A stretch of 8,882 nucleotides of DNA, taken from NCBI GenBank assembly GCA_003644215.1, contig QNBU01000030.1:1-8882 (forward strand), given 5' to 3'. This DNA is from Planctomycetota bacterium (GTDB taxonomy: Bacteria; Planctomycetota; Phycisphaerae; Sedimentisphaerales; Anaerohalosphaeraceae). How positions within the stretch are numbered: position 1 is the stretch's first letter; the number at the start of each line of letters is the position of its first letter. Below the pieces are notes generated by a model. That model made no database searches. It had not been told where the DNA came from and saw only the letters and a program-made list of their open reading frames with translations. A program made the position numbers and the translations under genes. Positions 6,350 through 8,882 of this stretch are shown here, one piece after another.

Positions 6350-6565
6350 TCAATGAAACCTCTGAATAACTCGGTTTTTTTCAAAATCATCGGGTTTTAT
6401 GGTGGCATAAAGCCCATTTTTCTCCGAGGCGAGGCAGTTATCCAGATCTCTAATGTTTAAATCGTCAATGTTGATATTGGCTATTTTTATGTCATTGTAG
6501 AAATTATCCATATCGATTCTGGATATCGGATAATGTGAAGAAGTAACAGAGGATTGATGGTCCAT
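6350..6565 (-). CDS. Hypothetical 71-residue ORF, unrecognised
   Basis: The frame runs from ATG at 6565 to TGA at 6350-6352. The product is hydrophilic and rich in Asp, Asn and Ile, with a loosely repetitive middle (INIDDLNIRDLDN). There is no signal peptide, membrane segment or known motif. AGGG lies only 3 bases before the ATG, too close for a good ribosome site, and no clear minus-strand promoter is seen. It may be a remnant of an accessory gene or not coding at all. Confidence 0.25.
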   Translation of the reverse strand: MDHQSSVTSSHYPISRIDMDNFYNDIKIANINIDDLNIRDLDNCLASEKNGLYATIKPDDFEKNRVIQRFH

Positions 6566-6681
6566 TTGCCCTGTGTCAATCGAATATCTGAATCTGGAAA
6601 ATAGACAGTAAAGGTATTTAATTTTGTTGCTCGGTTATGGAAAAGCCTCCAAGAAAATTGTGAAACGATGTGTTTTTGCCC

Positions 6682-6722
6682 TTGACTCTGTCACAAAAAG
6701 TACTACCTTATTTGTGACAGAG
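6682..6722 (+). promoter_or_regulatory. Promoter and operator of the abiE operon
   Basis: CTCTGTCACAAA (6686-6697) and TTTGTGACAGAG (6711-6722) are perfect 12-bp inverted arms separated by 13 bp. A -35, TTGACT (6682-6687), overlaps the left arm. A weak -10, TACCTT (6704-6709), lies between the arms, and the start of transcription (about 6716) falls in the right arm. A protein bound to both arms would block the promoter. Characterised AbiEi antitoxins bind inverted repeats in their own promoter and repress it, so AbiEi is the likely ligand; that step is inference. Confidence 0.7.
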
Positions 6723-6736
6723 AAGTGAGGTGCTTT

Positions 6737-7339
6737 ATGAACAAGCTCAGAGAGCAAATTGAACGAAGAATAACTGATTCAGGGCGGGGCTATGTTTTTA
6801 CTCGCAAAGATTTTCAGGATATTGCCGCATCCGGTTCTGTCGGGCAGATTCTATCCCGAATGGTTAAAGATGGCATGATCCGCCGAGTTGGGCGCGGTAT
6901 TTTCGATTTTCCAAATACCAATCCTGCTCTTGGGGGACAACTCAGCCCTGACATCGATCAGGCAGCTAATGCACTCGCCAGAAAATTCAGGTGGTCCATC
7001 CTTCCGTACGGAAATCTGGCCGCAAACCGTTTGGGCCTATCGCAGCAAGTACCAGCGAAAATTGTATACCTATCAAATGGCCCAACCAAGGAACACAGGA
7101 TTGAAAACAGAGTCATTTATTTCAAACATGCCCGCCCTAAAGAAATATATGCAGATAGTTATATCTCTGGGCTGGTTGTGCAGGCCATGAGATATTTTGG
7201 CAAAGATAGGGTTAGCGATGAAATGATTGCGTATCTAAAACAAAAACTGTCCCATAATGAGAAAATCGAGCTTCTGGAAACTATCCACTATGGTACAGAA
7301 TGGATCTATGAGGTCGTACAAAAAATCACAAAGGATTGA
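6737..7339 (+). CDS. AbiEi-type antitoxin and repressor (DUF6088-like)
   Basis: This is the antitoxin partner of a type IV AbiE toxin-antitoxin system. Known AbiEi proteins carry an N-terminal winged helix that represses the operon and a C-terminal part that counters the toxin without stable binding. Here residues 1-60 look like a winged helix: YVFTRKDF, then SVGQILSRMVKDGMIRRVGRGIFDFP, with the basic wing turn RRVGRG. The rest resembles AbiEi/DUF6088 proteins, with KIVYLSNGPTKEHRIENRVIYFKHARPKEI in the middle, too long for a signal and lacking membrane segments. ATG 6737 is chosen over GTG 6725 because GAGG (6727-6730) is 6 bases before it. The product has 200 residues. The toxin gene starts 2 bp after its stop. 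Confidence 0.85.
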   Translation: MNKLREQIERRITDSGRGYVFTRKDFQDIAASGSVGQILSRMVKDGMIRRVGRGIFDFPNTNPALGGQLSPDIDQAANALARKFRWSILPYGNLAANRLGLSQQVPAKIVYLSNGPTKEHRIENRVIYFKHARPKEIYADSYISGLVVQAMRYFGKDRVSDEMIAYLKQKLSHNEKIELLETIHYGTEWIYEVVQKITKD

Positions 7340-7341
7340 AT

Positions 7342-8355
7342 GTGGATAAGGTTGCGAAATCAAGCATATCTGACAGAAAAGACTTTTTCAATGAAACGGC
7401 TGCGCGTATGGAGCTAAACCCGGTTATTATTGAAAAAGATTTCTGGGTTTGCTGGGTGTTGAAACAGCTTTTTACAGTCAAAGAATTAGACGGAATGCTT
7501 GTTTTCAAGGGCGGCACGAGCTTATCAAAATGTTTCAATCTGATCCAGAGATTTTCAGAGGACATTGATATTGCGGTGGATTTTGAGAAGCTTGGTTTCA
7601 TTGGTACGAAAGATCCGCGTCGAGCGGGGCTTTCAAATACAAAACGCGCTGTTTTACTCAAGGAAATGTTGACAGCATGCCAGAGATACATAGTACGAGA
7701 ATTGATTCCCATATTGATTGCAAGGATTAAGCGTATTTTAGGAGCGGGTGATTGGCAGTTGCTGATTAATTCCAATGACTCAAATATTGTTGAATTTGAA
7801 TACCCAACCGTAATAGAAGCAAAGCTTGATTATATCAGGCCGCGGGTAATCCTCGAATTAGGCACACACGCAGAACCTGTACCTAACGAAAATTATGAGG
7901 TTGCACCGTTTGTCTCGGAGCATTTCCCACAGTGGTTTACCGAGCCGATATGTTCTGTGGCGACGGTCGTTGCCAGACGAACATTTTGGGAAAAAGCAAC
8001 AATCCTTCACGCGGAATATCATCGGCCGCTTGTCAAACCAATGCCTTTACGTTATTCGCGTCATTATGCTGATGTTGCGGTAATGAGCCACGCCCAAGTT
8101 GTGGATGATGCCTTGGCGGATATTGAATTGCTTCATAGCGTAACAACCCACAAAGACCTGTTTTATCATTCGGGCTGGGCCCAATATAACTTAGCCCGTC
8201 CGGGAAGTTTTCATCTGATGCCCCGTGGAGAGAGATTGTCCGCTATTGGTCGCGATTACCGAAAAATGTCAGCTATGTTTTTCAGTGACCCGCCTGAATT
8301 TGAAAGTATTTTGGAGCAACTTTCAGAACTCGAAAAGCGGATAAATAATACATAG
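7342..8355 (+). CDS. AbiEii-type nucleotidyltransferase toxin
   Basis: AbiEii toxins are DNA polymerase-beta-fold nucleotidyltransferases that stop growth, giving abortive phage defence; related MenT enzymes add nucleotides to tRNA ends. Seen: EKDFWVCWVL (31-40), the nucleotidyltransferase signature KGGTSLSK (56-63) with RFSEDIDIAV (70-79) holding Asp74 and Asp76, then PRVILELGTHAEP, RRTFWEKATILHAEYHRP and SRHYADVAVM, the usual order of family motifs. Length is 337 residues. No ATG is in frame at the start: TTG 7336 would touch the AAAGGA (7330-7335), whereas GTG 7342 lies 6 bases after it and is chosen. The gene looks intact. A 33-bp gap without a terminator leads to the next gene. Confidence 0.9.
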   Translation: MDKVAKSSISDRKDFFNETAARMELNPVIIEKDFWVCWVLKQLFTVKELDGMLVFKGGTSLSKCFNLIQRFSEDIDIAVDFEKLGFIGTKDPRRAGLSNTKRAVLLKEMLTACQRYIVRELIPILIARIKRILGAGDWQLLINSNDSNIVEFEYPTVIEAKLDYIRPRVILELGTHAEPVPNENYEVAPFVSEHFPQWFTEPICSVATVVARRTFWEKATILHAEYHRPLVKPMPLRYSRHYADVAVMSHAQVVDDALADIELLHSVTTHKDLFYHSGWAQYNLARPGSFHLMPRGERLSAIGRDYRKMSAMFFSDPPEFESILEQLSELEKRINNT

Positions 8356-8388
8356 CCGAATAGAAATATATTGTTGGGAAGTCCATAG

Positions 8389-8882
8389 GTGGTTTGTGAT
8401 AAAAAACAAAAACTTGACCAGCTCTATTGCGAATTGACCGGTGTAGAGTCTAGGCGACAGCAGATTAGGCAGGAGATTAGACGGCTTGAGAGCGATGTAA
8501 CAACTTTTTGTAGAACAAATACTGAAGCTACAAATGGGCTTTCTAATGCTTCTGCCACGGAAGATAAGATTAAATTGTACCGCCGTTTGTTTCGAGGCAG
8601 AGAAGATGTGTATCCCCGGCGATTCGAAAGTATGAGGACCGGAAAGTCCGGCTATCAACCCTCCTGTGAAAATGAGTGGGTTAAAGGGCTTTGCGCAAAG
8701 CCAAAAGTTAAATGTTCTAATTGTAGCTATCGAGAATATCTTCCTGTTACGGACGATGTCATTGAATGGCATTTGCGAGGCAATAACCCCCAAGAGTATG
8801 GCAACAAAGATTTCACAATAGGCGTCTACCCCATGTTGCTGGATGAGAAATGCTTGTTTTTAGCAGCTGACTTTGACAAATC
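8389..8882 (+). CDS. TOTE conflict-system primase protein, N-terminal part (3'-truncated)
   Basis: The frame opens after a TAG at 8386-8388 and runs off the window edge; 164 codons are visible. Residues 1-50 are charged and coiled-coil-like. From residue 60 on, the sequence matches the archaeo-eukaryotic primase domain of TOTE conflict systems: KLYRRLFRGREDVYPRRFES, RTGKSGYQPSC, NEWVKGLC, REYLPVTDDVIEWHLRG, GVYPMLLDEKCLFLAADFDK. The first primase catalytic motif is Asp161-Phe-Asp163. Cys93, 102, 109 and 112 form a likely zinc site. In this family the primase is usually followed by a superfamily II helicase and often a nuclease; these would lie to the right. GTG 8389 with GGGAAG (8376-8381) 7 bases upstream is the only start before the coiled coil. 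Co-transcription with abiE is likely from spacing. Confidence 0.85.
   Translation, partial: MVCDKKQKLDQLYCELTGVESRRQQIRQEIRRLESDVTTFCRTNTEATNGLSNASATEDKIKLYRRLFRGREDVYPRRFESMRTGKSGYQPSCENEWVKGLCAKPKVKCSNCSYREYLPVTDDVIEWHLRGNNPQEYGNKDFTIGVYPMLLDEKCLFLAADFDK

Larger units (their letters stand above)
6298..6681. other. A+T-rich region between tRNA-Glu and the abiE genes
   Basis: This stretch is visibly richer in A and T than the sequence to the left. It holds no gene I recognise. It contains a consensus-like plus-strand promoter (6314-6342) and one 71-residue minus-strand frame, listed separately. No second copy of the tRNA 3' end, integrase fragment or insertion-sequence end is visible. It may be the scar or edge of an integrated island. 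Confidence 0.4.

Noticed and set aside
5610..6722. Shared word GTGACA/TGTCAC in the 5610 palindrome and the abiE operator, suggesting one regulator
   Set aside because: The order and spacing of the half-sites are opposite in the two places, and a 6-base match can easily be chance.
8323..8793. A 156-residue minus-strand open frame at the right end
   Set aside because: It is the shadow of the TOTE primase frame, which shows conserved motifs on the plus strand; the minus product matches nothing I know.
6187..8882. Second copy of the tRNA-Glu 3' end that would mark an island's far attachment site
   Set aside because: I found no repeat of the T-arm or acceptor sequence downstream in this window.

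Overview
The window looks like a Gram-negative-type bacterial chromosome. It has a heavy-metal RND efflux pump (a family that works with an outer membrane), diaminopimelate epimerase for peptidoglycan and lysine, and a complete dTDP-L-rhamnose pathway for surface polysaccharide. Shine-Dalgarno sites are clear and base composition is moderate. One short intergenic repeat (2977-3062) is of a wording I associate with Planctomycetota (Phycisphaerae-like) and other environmental genomes. The phylum assignment is a weak inference.

Layout. Positions 2-904 (+) are the last 300 residues of a CusA/CzcA-type pump cut by the window edge. Positions 1028-1906 (+) are dapF with its own promoter-like sequence. 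Positions 5439-1946 (-) are an rmlACDB operon: rfbA and rfbC overlap by 4 bp (ATGA), then come rfbD and rfbB. A consensus-like promoter lies about 95 bp upstream of rfbA. Together the four enzymes turn glucose-1-phosphate and dTTP into dTDP-L-rhamnose. The repeat between rfbD and rfbB supplies the last four codons and the stop of rfbD.

Positions 5440-6001 are mostly non-coding, with an 18-bp palindrome and a possible 17-codon ORF. Positions 6002-6175 (+) encode a 57-residue 2[4Fe-4S] ferredoxin, followed 11 bp later by tRNA-Glu(TTC) and a terminator-like hairpin. After the tRNA the sequence becomes more A+T-rich and the content turns accessory: about 380 bp without a certain gene, then an AbiE-type (type IV) toxin-antitoxin pair, then the start of a TOTE-type archaeo-eukaryotic primase protein that runs off the right edge.

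The most interesting part is 6680-8882. The antitoxin promoter is built into a perfect 12-bp inverted repeat. The three genes run on one strand with gaps of 2 and 33 bp and no terminator between them. This reads as a defence island on the downstream side of a tRNA gene, in which an AbiE module may be linked to a TOTE conflict system. The TOTE gene is incomplete here, so the full system lies to the right of the window.
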